Shown: piece by piece, positions 53,929 through 62,996 of the stretch
Position numbering within the stretch: position 1 is the stretch's first letter
How the letters are laid out: every line of letters begins with the position of its first letter
Assembly (NCBI GenBank): GCA_963703655.1
Contig: CAVPFA010000003.1
Span: 186,001-250,000 of the forward strand
Source: CAVPFA01 sp963703655
GTDB taxonomy: Bacteria > Actinomycetota > Acidimicrobiia > Acidimicrobiales > Bog-793
Direction of reading: 5' to 3'
DNA: 64,000 nt
Notes under the pieces: model-generated
Told to the model about the DNA's origin: nothing
The model's input: only the letters and a program-made list of their open reading frames with translations
The model's database searches: none
Translations under genes and position numbers: made by a program

Positions 53929-56926
53929 GTGAAAAGGCGAAGCAGCCCCGGAGGGCCCGGACGACCGGCAGGCTCGCACCAGAGTCCGCGAGCACCGGCA
54001 GGCTCGAACCAGAGTCCGCCCCCGCCCACCGACCGGCGCAGCAACCGCGCAAAAAAGTCCGGAGCGGCGAAGAGCCGCTCAAGGCAACCCCCGACCGGCC
54101 GCCCCCGATCCAGACGTAGTCGGCGGCTTTTCGAGCGCGACGGCTATCTCGCGGAGCTGGGATCGTTGCTCTCAGCCGATTGGAGTCATCCAGTCGGCCC
54201 GATCGTCGTAGAGGGCAGGGCGGGCGCCGGTAAGACGGCGCTCGTCGGGGCGGCGTGCCAGATGGCCACCGACGCAGGCTGGGTCGTGCTGAGAGCCCGC
54301 GGCGACGCCCTTAGGACGCATACTCCCTTCTTCACCCTAAGTCGGCTCCTCGACTTCCGTGCGGACGAGGTTTCGAATGGCCCGACGTACGACGAGGGGC
54401 CGGCCACCATTGTGACGAAGCTGGACACGCTTGTCAGGAAGCTCTCCGCAGAGCAGGGAGTCGTCATTTGCCTTGACGATGCCCAGTGGTCCGATGACGA
54501 GTCGAGCGAGTGGCTCTACAACCTCGGACCTTGGCCCTTGCAGCAAAGATGTCGCTTGATTGTCAGCATGGCGACGAGGTCTCCGGGGCTGCAACTGCGT
54601 ACCGTGAAGCAGATCGTTCACGAGCCGTCTGCTCGCGTCATGACCCTCGGCTCGCTGTCGCCAAAGGCCATTGGGTCGCTTGCGAGCAGTTACTTCAGCT
54701 CACCTCCTGACGAAGCCTTTGTTCAAGGTTGCGAGGAGGCAACTGGGGGCAATCCCTTCCTCCTCCTCGCGCTCTTCCGCGAGATGCGATTGGAAAGGCT
54801 TTCACCGAGTGTGAACGCAGTCGACAAGATCGGGACGATGACCTCGGCGACGGTAGCGCTCTCGATCCTGGCCAGGCTGTCCGGGCTGCCGCCCGAGGCG
54901 GCGCGTGTGCTCGAGGCGGTGGCTGTTGCTGGCTGCCCCATCGATCTGGACGTCGTCGCCGAGGTAACCGCGTTGGATGCGTCGAGGGCGGGCGCGGCCG
55001 CTGACGGCCTGGCGGCAGTCGACTTGCTGACACGCGAGCGGCCTTTGCGCTTCCTGCACCCATTCGTTCGCACAGCTGTCTATGGCGAGATTCCGCCGAC
55101 TCATCGAGCACAGCTCCATCTCAGAACCGCCACGAGCCTGGGGGCCCGGGGCGCGCCTCTCGAGCAGCTCGCAGAGCACCTGGCCGCGTCGGAACCGGGC
55201 GGCGACGAGTGGGTCGCGAGCAAGATGACAGAGGCGGGAAGCCTCGCTCTCAGCCAAGGATCACCAGTCCAAGCCGTGCGCTATTTGAACCGTGCACTCG
55301 CCGAGCAATCGGCGGCACACGATCGCCCTCACATCCTGCTCAGCCTGGCGCGAGCTGAGGCCTCTCTCGATGCCAGGTCGGCGCTCGCACATCTGCGCCA
55401 GGCTCTCGATCAGACCGTCGAGGCCAAGGCGGCCGCCCGAGCAGCGCTGCAGGTGACTCGCACGCTCGACGACCCCGAGCTGAGGGTGGAGCTCGGACCG
55501 ATGCTTGAAAGAATTACCGCTCTGCTCTCGGATGATGAGGTCGTCGACAAGATCGATGTGGCAGTCGCGTCCGCTTTGGTGGGCAGCTCAGCGCGCGCTG
55601 CACTCTCTGCTGCCGACTCTTTGAGCTCGGTCCTGGCGTCGCGGCGTTCTCCGCGGACTCGCGCCGAGCGAGAAGCGCTCGCGCTGATCGCCGTCGTGAA
55701 CAGTGGCAGCCCGCGACGAGCAAAGCCGGCAGAAGTCGCTGCGATGATAAGGCGCGCGGTGCTCGGCGCGGAGTTCGCGAGCAACGATCCTTTAACGTGC
55801 GAATTGTGGGCTTGCGCGCTCCTGGCGCTCGCAGGTGCCGGCGAGTTCGAAGACGCCGACCGGTACGTTCGGGACGCCCAGGCAGCAGCACATTCTCACC
55901 GGCTCGAGCTCGCAGATGCCGACTTCTCTGCAACTTTGGCGATCTCGCTCGCACTTCAAGGTTCGCTCGTCGACGCGGAGCAACAGGCAAAGTGGGCGCT
56001 CTCCGTTGCCGGAGACCGACAGTGGAACCGGCGCTCCGACACGGTTGCTTGCCTCGCGAGCGTTCTGTCGGACCAAGGGCGATTCGAGGAAGCCGAGGGC
56101 CTCATCGTGGAGTTCGGGGATCTCGACGGCCGGTCGTCGCCGATTGGAGGACCCATGCTGCTCGAGCAGCGTGGGCGACTCCGCTCACTTCGAGGGCGAC
56201 GGTCCGAAGCCCTGGCCGATCTCTTCAGCGCCGGCCGGCGAGCAGATGAGTGCGAAATCGACAGCCCCGTTGTGACGATCTGGCGAGCGGAGGCAGCTTT
56301 TGCTCTGTCTGCTGAGGGCCGCGAGGAGGATGCGATCAGCCTTGCCGAGGAGAACCTCGAGCTCGCTCGCGCTAACGGGCTGGGGTGGGTGGTGGGCTCA
56401 GCGCTGCATGTCATGGCTTGCGTCGGCGATCCGGACAAGCGCCTTGCGCGGCTCGAGGAAGCGGTTGACCTTCTCGAGCGCTCACCGACTCAAGTTCGAT
56501 TGGCGAGTGCGATGATCGATCTCTCCAGCGCCCTGCGAGAAGCCGGCGCTTCCGCCGAACGAGTGAGGGCGATGCTCCGGTGCAGTGCTGATCTCGCGTT
56601 TCGAAGTCGTGCGGCCCCCCTCGTCACGAAGGCCAGTGCCGAGCTTCGTCTCAGTGGAGCGCGACCCCGCCGGCTCGCTCTTTCGGGGGCTGACGCGCTG
56701 ACAGCGAGCGAACGGCGAGTCGTGTCGCTCGCATCCGATGGTCTCAGCAATTTCCGAGATCGCGGAAGCGCTATTCCTCGCCGAGAAGACCGTCGAGGGA
56801 CACCTCGGCCACGCCTTCCGCAAACTTGGTATCCGCTCGAGGCGCGAGCTCGAGGGGTTACGGTACCTGAGGTCGGAGAACCCGTACCCGATTGAGGAGA
56901 CGACCCCTCGCCTGGCCGGCCTCTAA
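53929..56926 (+). CDS. LAL-type LuxR regulator with AAA ATPase domain, frameshift before the HTH
   Basis: The protein begins with a basic Ser/Pro-rich stretch of about 60 residues (GTG 53929), then RRLFERDGYLAELGSLLS and Walker A in VEGRAGAGKTALVGAACQM, Walker B VICLDDAQWSDDES, and a long TPR-like region (residues about 370-900). After TASERRVVSLASDGLSN the frame shifts near 56750; the other frame gives SEIAEALFLAEKTVEGHLGH and AFRKLGIRSRRELEGL, the GerE helix-turn-helix, ending at TAA 56926. Joined length is about 998 residues. Without the shift correction the regulator would lose its DNA-binding domain. It may sense a ligand and activate genes unknown; the kdp locus is upstream. Confidence 0.85.
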
Positions 56927-57204
56927 CTCCGCCAGGTTGCGGATCGGTCACCACAGACGGAGCCTGATCAAGACAGACAGAGGCTGCTGATCGAGCCACC
57001 CTTTGAATTCCCAGGGAGCCGGCTACTTCGCGGAAGGGTCCGATCATTGGACATGCGGGAAATGTCGCTATGTCATGCGGGTGTCTTCTCGAATGTCGAG
57101 GCCGTTTGGAGCCTGGCGCTCGGCTCGCTGGCCAAAAGTGGAGGGTTTCAATGTCGACCGCCCGGCGGTATGGTGCGGCGAGAGGCTGCGAGGGGGGTGC
57201 GAGG

Positions 57205-57864
57205 ATGCGTCTCGTGATCTGTGACGATCACAGGCTTTTAGTGGAATCGCTAGCAGTCACCCTTCAGGCGCAGGGACACGAGGTGGTCGCGGTGACGACG
57301 CCGCGGGAATGCCTCAGAGCGGTCGCCAGTGCCCACCCGGATGTGTGCCTCTTGGACCTCTACTTGCCGGCGCGAGAAGACGGCTTGGAGACGGCGCGAG
57401 CCATACTGACGAACCATCCCGGCACCCAGGTTCTCATCCTGTCGGGCGTCGTCGCAGACGCGTTGGTCATCGCCAAGGCGATCGATCTCGGGGTCGCCGG
57501 GATCATCCGCAAGGACCAGACCGTCGACAATATCGAGGCAGCGCTCCTGCGCGTAGCCGCCGGCGGGTCTGCATTCCAGACCGACGTGGTGCGCGACGTC
57601 GCACGACACCTGACCTCGCAGCCACGCAAGGAGCCGTGGGACTTCCTCACCGCTCGGGAGCTCGATGTCCTCCGCCGAATGGTCGTCGGCGAAAGCACCA
57701 AGCAGATGGCGCGGTCGATGCAAATCGCGTCCAGCACCGTTCGTACCTATGCACAGAACGTTCTGACAAAGCTCGGCGCCCACTCGCGGCTCGAGGCATC
57801 GGCCATCGCAGTCCGGGCTCATTTGGTGGGTAACGATCCGCAGGACGCCATCTCTCCTACATAA
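57205..57864 (+). CDS. NarL/LuxR-type response regulator
   Basis: From ATG 57205 (AGGGGGGTGCGAGG before it) the 219-residue protein has a complete receiver: the acidic pair in LVICDDHRLLVESL, phosphoacceptor Asp in DVCLLDLYLPAREDG, Thr/Ser in LILSGV and Lys in GIIRKDQ. The C-terminal GerE HTH is LTARELDVLRRMVVGESTKQ, then SSTVRTYAQNVLTKLGAHSR. A kinase partner is not in the window. It precedes another response regulator by 113 bases, and three 25-bp repeats lie between them. Confidence 0.9.
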   Translation: MRLVICDDHRLLVESLAVTLQAQGHEVVAVTTPRECLRAVASAHPDVCLLDLYLPAREDGLETARAILTNHPGTQVLILSGVVADALVIAKAIDLGVAGIIRKDQTVDNIEAALLRVAAGGSAFQTDVVRDVARHLTSQPRKEPWDFLTARELDVLRRMVVGESTKQMARSMQIASSTVRTYAQNVLTKLGAHSRLEASAIAVRAHLVGNDPQDAISPT

Positions 57865-57913
57865 GGCGGATGCCGACTCTCATACATCAGCGGGAGGTCG
57901 GCTCTCCTACATA
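57852..57913. repeat. Three direct repeats with exact 25-bp period
   Basis: CTCTCCTACATA (57852), CTCTCATACATC (57877) and CTCTCCTACATA (57902) recur every 25 bases. The first overlaps the 3' end of the upstream response regulator gene and the last is 64 bases before the GTG of the next. An evenly spaced array upstream of a NarL-type gene could be a multimeric binding site or part of an RNA leader. Too few units for CRISPR and no spacer-like pattern. Confidence 0.6.
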
Positions 57914-57977
57914 GATCGTAGAAACTACGCACATCTTGAGGTGGCACAATGCCCGACACGAAGGTCACACTGTCGGC

Positions 57978-58667
57978 GTGACCCAGATAAGAACAGCTGT
58001 GATCACCGGCCAGCGTACTCTTGCCGACGCGCTCGCCTCTCGACTGGCTGTTGAGCCCGACCTGCTCGTCGTGGCCATCGCGGAGTCAGCGGCGGCTGCG
58101 CGCAGGTTGCTCGCCGGTTGTGACGTCGACATAGTGCTGCTGGACGGCGGGTTGGCGATCGATGGTCTCGACCTCGCCGCCGAGTTGGCCGGCATCCGCG
58201 CCGTCACCCGGCAGTCGGTCCGACTGATCATGCTCGGAACCGTACCGGAGGCCCCACGTACCGTGGAGTTGCTCCGCGCGGGGATCTCCGCATGGGTACC
58301 GAAGCAGGAGTCGATCGAGCACCTGTTACGCGTCATCCGCGGCGTGATGCGCGACGAGACATGGCTCCCGACCAACGCAGTCGGCCCGGTCCTCCGGCTT
58401 CTTCTCCACGAGAGCGAAGAGCGGGAGGCATCTTCGAAGCACCCCCTCGGAAGCCTCACGCCACGCGAGCGAGAGGTGCTTTCCTATCTGGCCGAAGGAA
58501 TCGGCAGGCGCGAAGCCGCTGAACGTATGCATGTGTCCGGTCACACGGTCCGTAGCCACCTGCAGAACTTGATGGGAAAGCTGGGGGTTCACTCCAGCTT
58601 GGAGGCCGTCGCGCTCGCCCGCCAGGCAGAGGTCAGCGAAGCGCTTCCGAACGCATCCTCATCCTGA
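57978..58667 (+). CDS. NarL/LuxR-type regulator with atypical receiver domain
   Basis: From GTG 57978 the 229-residue protein has a receiver-like fold (AVITGQRTLADALASRLAVE, DVDIVLLDGGLAIDGLDLAA, LIMLGTVPEAPRTVELLRAG, AWVPKQES) and a GerE HTH (LTPREREVLSYLAEGIGRRE, GHTVRSHLQNLMGKLGVHSS). The acidic pair that binds Mg2+ is replaced by TGQ, although Asp in VLLDGG and Lys in VPKQ remain. It may therefore work without phosphorylation or be controlled by ligand. Its end overlaps the convergent lipoprotein gene by nine bases. Confidence 0.85.
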   Translation: MTQIRTAVITGQRTLADALASRLAVEPDLLVVAIAESAAAARRLLAGCDVDIVLLDGGLAIDGLDLAAELAGIRAVTRQSVRLIMLGTVPEAPRTVELLRAGISAWVPKQESIEHLLRVIRGVMRDETWLPTNAVGPVLRLLLHESEEREASSKHPLGSLTPREREVLSYLAEGIGRREAAERMHVSGHTVRSHLQNLMGKLGVHSSLEAVALARQAEVSEALPNASSS

Positions 58668-59426
58668 GCCAAGCGAGATGGTTACGTTGTCGACGAGGAT
58701 CGCCCCTCCAGGAGGAAGGCTCGCAGCCGAGATCGTCACGCTGAGCTTGCTCGCTCCCGGCCGTCGGACCTGGTAGGTGATGTAGTCGAATCGGAACGCC
58801 GAAGCGAGCCTCATCGTCGCCCGTTGGCTTCCGACGACCGTGCCACCGACAAGCTCCCTCACTCTCAGGGTCAGGAGCGGCGTGCCGCTGGTGGCCCGCG
58901 CCCAGAGCGCGATCTGCTCGGAGCCCTTTACCATGGTCGGAATGACAGCCGCCCAGCCACGAGCGCCGGTCGCGAACTCCGGATTGACCAGCGAGCACGT
59001 GAGCCGGAAGCCGCCCAGCGTCCCGGCCAGGTAGGACAACGCGTCCGCGTACCCTGGTTCCTGCCGATTGAAGATCACAGCCCGGAAGGCGGTGAACGCG
59101 TCGTAGGCATTCGCAAGACTCTGCTGGAGAACGTCGTCCGGCGTCGCGCGGGCCATCGTTTCGAGGTCGGTCAGCGCGGCGGCGAGAGGATGCAGCGCCT
59201 CGGCCGCCGGCACCGTTCTGCGCTCCAACCTCCCCATGACGCCGAGCGCGCTCTCCACCACCGGACTTGCCCGGACGCAGCCGGAATTCGCGGCCATGGC
59301 GAGGTTCGCCGTCGTGACAGAGTTGCCCCTTGGCTGGGCTCGCTCGGCCGCCGATCCGCAGGCCGCCAGCGTTGCTGCGCCGGTCACTACGGCGACCAGC
59401 GCCGCAGCCGCTCGGCGCCACCTCAA
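58659..59426 (-). CDS. Predicted lipoprotein of unknown function
   Basis: From TTG 59426 the 255-residue protein opens LRWRRAAAALVAVVTGAATL followed by AACGS, a lipoprotein signal with lipobox LAAC. The mature part has a helical segment (LERRTVPAAEALHPLAAALT, LQQSLANAYDAFTAFRAVIF) and a beta-rich end (VTISAASLPPGGAILVDNVT) resembling a carbohydrate-binding-like jelly roll (FDYITYQVRRPGASKLSVTI). The start is unsure: an ATG at 59482 directly after the stop of the upstream gene (TAG ATG) is in another frame and would need a shift. It follows the beta-helix gene and may be coupled to it. Confidence 0.7.
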   Translation of the reverse strand: MRWRRAAAALVAVVTGAATLAACGSAAERAQPRGNSVTTANLAMAANSGCVRASPVVESALGVMGRLERRTVPAAEALHPLAAALTDLETMARATPDDVLQQSLANAYDAFTAFRAVIFNRQEPGYADALSYLAGTLGGFRLTCSLVNPEFATGARGWAAVIPTMVKGSEQIALWARATSGTPLLTLRVRELVGGTVVGSQRATMRLASAFRFDYITYQVRRPGASKLSVTISAASLPPGGAILVDNVTISLGSG

Positions 59427-59482
59427 GTTGGCGGTCGCCAGGCGTTCGGGCCGATCTGGCTGCTCGTCGGAGGATTCGTCAT

Positions 59483-61882
59483 CTAGCCCACGCCACTGGG
59501 GGCCTGCCGCAGGTAGACGAGGGCCGCCGCCATGTGGGACTCGGGATATGCGGCCACAGCCGTGTAGGAGTACGCCTGACACGAACCGGGCGTCACTGCC
59601 CCGTTCGAGTCGGCCACTGCAATGGCCACCCACGGCGACGAGGCGGTCGCAGAGTTGTTGGCGTTGACCCGCTGGACCAGCGCCGGGTCGGGCGTCCACG
59701 AGTTGTTGCTGCGGGAGCTTGTCGTCGAACGGATCGAGTAGAGCGCGACCGCCCAGCTCGTCCCGGCGGACGGGTCGAGCGATGGCGTCGTCAGGCTGGT
59801 GGAGGTGTTGTCGGAGATGAGTCCCGCGGTGCCAGCCAGGGGAGCCGCGTTGTCGACACCGCTGTAGTCGGCGATCGTGAACGTGCCCTTGGCTGTTGTG
59901 GTCCAAGACGCGGTGTAGGAGGCGCCGGCGTCTGCGGATGTGGCGACCTTGTAGTAGCCGAACACCTGGTCGGCCGTGCCGTCAATCAGCGGCGACCAGC
60001 TGAACGGGATCCAGCCGCCCCCGAAGGTGAAACCGGAGACGGGGTATCCCAGAGACAGCCACGCGATCATGACGTCGCCTGGCTGGACTCCGGCCGGCGC
60101 GCTGATCGACGCGTGTGTGCTGCCGGAGGTGACGGAGGTCTGCGATGCCGCCCGGAAGGCGATGGCCGACGTGGGAGCGCCGCCGGGGGCCGCACTCGCC
60201 TCAGCGGACAGCACCGAGGTCCCGGTCGAATTTGTGGCGGTGACCTGGTAGTAGTACGCGGTGCCGGCGGTGACCGCGCTGTCGACGTACTGAGTTGCCG
60301 GTCCGCTGACCGTGGCGAGCATCGACTCACCGCCGGAGCTGGTGCCACGGTAGATGGTGTAGGTGTTTATCGCGGGCGTGCCGGCGGGTGGCCCGGACCA
60401 GCTGAGGGTCACGCTCGCGGCGCCCGCGCTCGCCTGCAGCGTCGGCGCCGCCGGGGCGGCCTGGTACTGGTACGCCCCGTCGTCGTCGTAGGCGCGCGGC
60501 CCGGTGCCGGTCTGCGCCATGGAGGGGTCGATCGTCCGTGAGTTGCCGACGATGTCGGTGGGCTGCTCGCCGACGGCGCCCGAGTTGGCCATGGAGATGG
60601 CAGTCGAGCACTCGCTGAGCTGGAAGTTGCCGGCCGGCGGGTTCATGAACCCCGGATTTGCCTCTTTCCCGTTTGGCTCCTGCCCAGAGGCCGCCTGCAA
60701 GCTCGACATCGTGTCGTACTCTCCGTTGCCCCAAGTCGCCAGGTGGTCGCCGGTGATGGCGAAACTGTCCTGCCACAGCACGTCGCGGTCGAGCACCGTG
60801 CCGGTTTGCGAGGTGCCGTCCACGCGGATGTCGCCCTTGGTCCCGTAGCACTCCGTGACGCCGCCCGCCCCGTTCGGGCAGTTGATCGCGTTGTCGACGC
60901 TGATGTTGTTCTCGATGGTGATGCCGCTGTTGGTCCCCGCCGGGAGGCCCTCGACGTTGATACCGGCCGTTGCGTTGCCGTATATGGTGTTGCCGGTGAT
61001 CTGATTCCCAGTCACGTCCAGGTCGTCGATGCCGTGGTTGCCCGTGAAGCAATCGGAGGTGTTGCCGGTCGAGGGGTGGTTGCAGTTGGACAGCTGCACG
61101 GTGGTGATTCCCTCGTTGTCGTAGCTCAGGTTGTCCGCCGCGACGTTGTTGTTGCCCCCCGGATAGAACTGGATCCCCGAGTCCTCGTTGTTGTGGACGA
61201 CGTTCTTGATGATCATGTTCCCCGGGGAGATCACCTCGATACCGCTGGCGTCGCGTACCCACCCGTCCGCGTTGAACGATGCCTCGTTGCTCTGGACCGT
61301 GATGCCGGTCGAGCCCTGGGTCAGATAGATCCCCGACGCGCTGTTGTCGTCGACCTGATTGCCATAAACGGTCGAGTTATTGGTATTGCCCACGTAGATG
61401 CCGTTGGCGTTGGCCCCCTGCACCGGCTGGCCGGAATAAGTCACCGTGTTCCCGCTAACAGTGATGTTGTTCGAGTTCCACAGGTAGATTCCGTACGACG
61501 TCGTGTGGGTGACCGTGAACCCGCTGATGGTTATCCAGCTCAGCGAGGAGATGCTGAATCCGTGCAAGGCCCCCGTGACGGTGACCGTCGAACCGGGAGC
61601 TGCTTGGAAGGTGATCGGCGAGCCCGGAGTCCCGGAGCTTGCCGGCCTGACGTTCTCCTGGTACGTGCCCGACGAGACGAGAACGGTCTGTCCGGCCACG
61701 GCTACCTTGGCCGCGGCGGAGATCGTGCAGAAGGGCTGAGCCTGACTGCCGGGGCCGGAATCCGAACAGCCCGCACCGCCCACGTACCACGTGGACGTGG
61801 CGGCCGCGGCATTCGACACAGGTGCCAGAGTCACTGCGAGCGCGAACATGGAGGCCACCGCGGCCAGTCTCACGACGCGCAC
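59483..61882 (-). CDS. Secreted right-handed parallel beta-helix protein with fibronectin III domain
   Basis: I start at GTG 61882, with GGAGGGG about seven bases upstream, giving 799 residues. A signal peptide (VVRLAAVASMFALAVTLAPV then SNAAAA) is followed by STWYVGGAGCSDSGPGS and a run of beta-helix coils rich in Asn and Gly: NNITVSGNTVTYSG, NNSTVYGNQVDDNS, GNMIIKNVVHNNEDSGIQFY, GNQITGNTIYGNATAGINVE. Then a fibronectin type III domain (APTLQASAGAASVTLSWSGP) and a beta-sandwich end. Such proteins are surface or secreted polysaccharide lyases, hydrolases or adhesins. The stop is directly followed by the next ATG. Confidence 0.85.
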   Translation of the reverse strand: MRVVRLAAVASMFALAVTLAPVSNAAAATSTWYVGGAGCSDSGPGSQAQPFCTISAAAKVAVAGQTVLVSSGTYQENVRPASSGTPGSPITFQAAPGSTVTVTGALHGFSISSLSWITISGFTVTHTTSYGIYLWNSNNITVSGNTVTYSGQPVQGANANGIYVGNTNNSTVYGNQVDDNSASGIYLTQGSTGITVQSNEASFNADGWVRDASGIEVISPGNMIIKNVVHNNEDSGIQFYPGGNNNVAADNLSYDNEGITTVQLSNCNHPSTGNTSDCFTGNHGIDDLDVTGNQITGNTIYGNATAGINVEGLPAGTNSGITIENNISVDNAINCPNGAGGVTECYGTKGDIRVDGTSQTGTVLDRDVLWQDSFAITGDHLATWGNGEYDTMSSLQAASGQEPNGKEANPGFMNPPAGNFQLSECSTAISMANSGAVGEQPTDIVGNSRTIDPSMAQTGTGPRAYDDDGAYQYQAAPAAPTLQASAGAASVTLSWSGPPAGTPAINTYTIYRGTSSGGESMLATVSGPATQYVDSAVTAGTAYYYQVTATNSTGTSVLSAEASAAPGGAPTSAIAFRAASQTSVTSGSTHASISAPAGVQPGDVMIAWLSLGYPVSGFTFGGGWIPFSWSPLIDGTADQVFGYYKVATSADAGASYTASWTTTAKGTFTIADYSGVDNAAPLAGTAGLISDNTSTSLTTPSLDPSAGTSWAVALYSIRSTTSSRSNNSWTPDPALVQRVNANNSATASSPWVAIAVADSNGAVTPGSCQAYSYTAVAAYPESHMAAALVYLRQAPSGVG

Positions 61883-62036
61883 GCCGCAACCCCTCCGTAG
61901 GTACAAGCTCACCAGCCCTGTCCCCATACTCGTCGAAGATGATCGTGTTGCGATCTTGTTGCCGATGATGATCATGCTCTCACACGCCAACGAATTCCGG
62001 ATCCTCCATTTGCACTAGTCACCTGGTCGTCATCCT

Positions 62037-62067
62037 GGTGGGCCGCCGCACTCGCGCCCTGCCCACC
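62037..62067 (-). terminator. Hairpin downstream of the methyltransferase gene
   Basis: GGTGGGC (62037-62043) pairs with GCCCACC (62061-62067) around a 17-base loop, nine bases after the stop of the methyltransferase gene in its reading direction. There is no clear U tract, so it may be a processing or weak termination structure. Confidence 0.4.
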
Positions 62068-62075
62068 CGGTAGCT

Positions 62076-62990
62076 TCATCGCCGTCGCGCAAAGACGAAG
62101 ATGGCCGTCCTGATCGTGCGGGGGGCGAGGCGTTCGTACATCACTCCGGCGAAGTACAACGCGCGGGAAAAGCCGAAATGCGCAGGGTCCGACTGGTAGC
62201 CGTATACGCAGTGCTCGAATCCGTGACGATCCAACGCCTTACGGACTGCATGCACGGTATTGCACCGGTAACAGGTCGGGAATACGTCTTCTTCCTTTCG
62301 AGGATCTATGTATGCCCTCTGAACGATCGCCGGGTGCGCCCTGTTCGGGATCACCTTCGCGGCGAGACCGAAATAGCTCATCAGATTCGTCGTCCTCATG
62401 CACAGATATCCACCCGGCCTGATCACCCTGCGGCACTCGGAGAGGAACAGGTCCGGGTTCTCGACATGCTCCAGGACGTAGTCGCTCACAGCCAGGTCCA
62501 CGCTCGCATTGGCGAGGGGCCACCGGCGTTTCGGATCGATCAGGTAGAACTCGTCGACAAACGGGTTGTCCCGGGCTTCGGGATTGACGTCTATTCCTAT
62601 TACCGTCTTGCAATGGTCGTTCAGGATCTTCAGGTCGGTTCTTGGCGTGCGTGTTTCCGCGTGCTTGCCTCGCCCGCAGCCAATATCAAGGACGGTGAAG
62701 GACGGCTCGAGCAGTGACCGGACACGGGTGTAGAAGACGACCAGTTGGTCGATGTCGGTGTACCCGCCGAACTGCGACTCAGGAAAGTGCCGGACTTTAG
62801 GATCAAGACGGGCCTGCCTGGGATCAAGACGGGCCTGCCTGGGATCAAGACGGGCCTGCGTGGGATCAAGAGGGGCGTCCCTGTCCGGACCGTTGGTGAT
62901 CGCCTTGTCGTCTGTCACGGCGACCAGCCTTGTCACGGGAGCTGGGCGGGTGATCGGGTCGTGCCTGCGGGTTCTTTCCTTCGCTGTCAT
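62076..62990 (-). CDS. SAM-dependent class I methyltransferase
   Basis: The 304-residue protein has the SAM-binding motif TVLDIGCGRGKHAE, then VIGIDVNPEARDN, and motif IV/V DLAVSDYVLEHVENPDLFLS and ECRRVIRPGGYLCMRTTNLM, as in Methyltransf_11/25 proteins encoded in polysaccharide clusters. The N-terminus (residues 40-65) is made of three copies of LDPRQAR-type heptads encoded by a 21-bp tandem array. The end (FAGVMYERLAPRTIRTAIFV) may be a membrane-associated helix. It lies six bases before the UDP-glucose dehydrogenase gene end and is probably in its operon. Confidence 0.87.
   Translation of the reverse strand: MTAKERTRRHDPITRPAPVTRLVAVTDDKAITNGPDRDAPLDPTQARLDPRQARLDPRQARLDPKVRHFPESQFGGYTDIDQLVVFYTRVRSLLEPSFTVLDIGCGRGKHAETRTPRTDLKILNDHCKTVIGIDVNPEARDNPFVDEFYLIDPKRRWPLANASVDLAVSDYVLEHVENPDLFLSECRRVIRPGGYLCMRTTNLMSYFGLAAKVIPNRAHPAIVQRAYIDPRKEEDVFPTCYRCNTVHAVRKALDRHGFEHCVYGYQSDPAHFGFSRALYFAGVMYERLAPRTIRTAIFVFARRR
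62800..62883 (-). repeat. 21-bp tandem array inside the methyltransferase gene
   Basis: Units at 62800, 62821, 62842 and 62863 begin GGATCAAGACGGGCCTGCCT; the first two are identical, the third has one change and the fourth several. As 21 is a multiple of three, copy-number change would alter the number of LDPRQAR heptads without shifting the frame. Confidence 0.9.
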
Positions 62991-62996
62991 CTGCGT

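Noticed and set aside
57852..57913. Possible CRISPR array
   Set aside because: Only three short repeats with a 25-base period, 13-base spacers and no cas genes.
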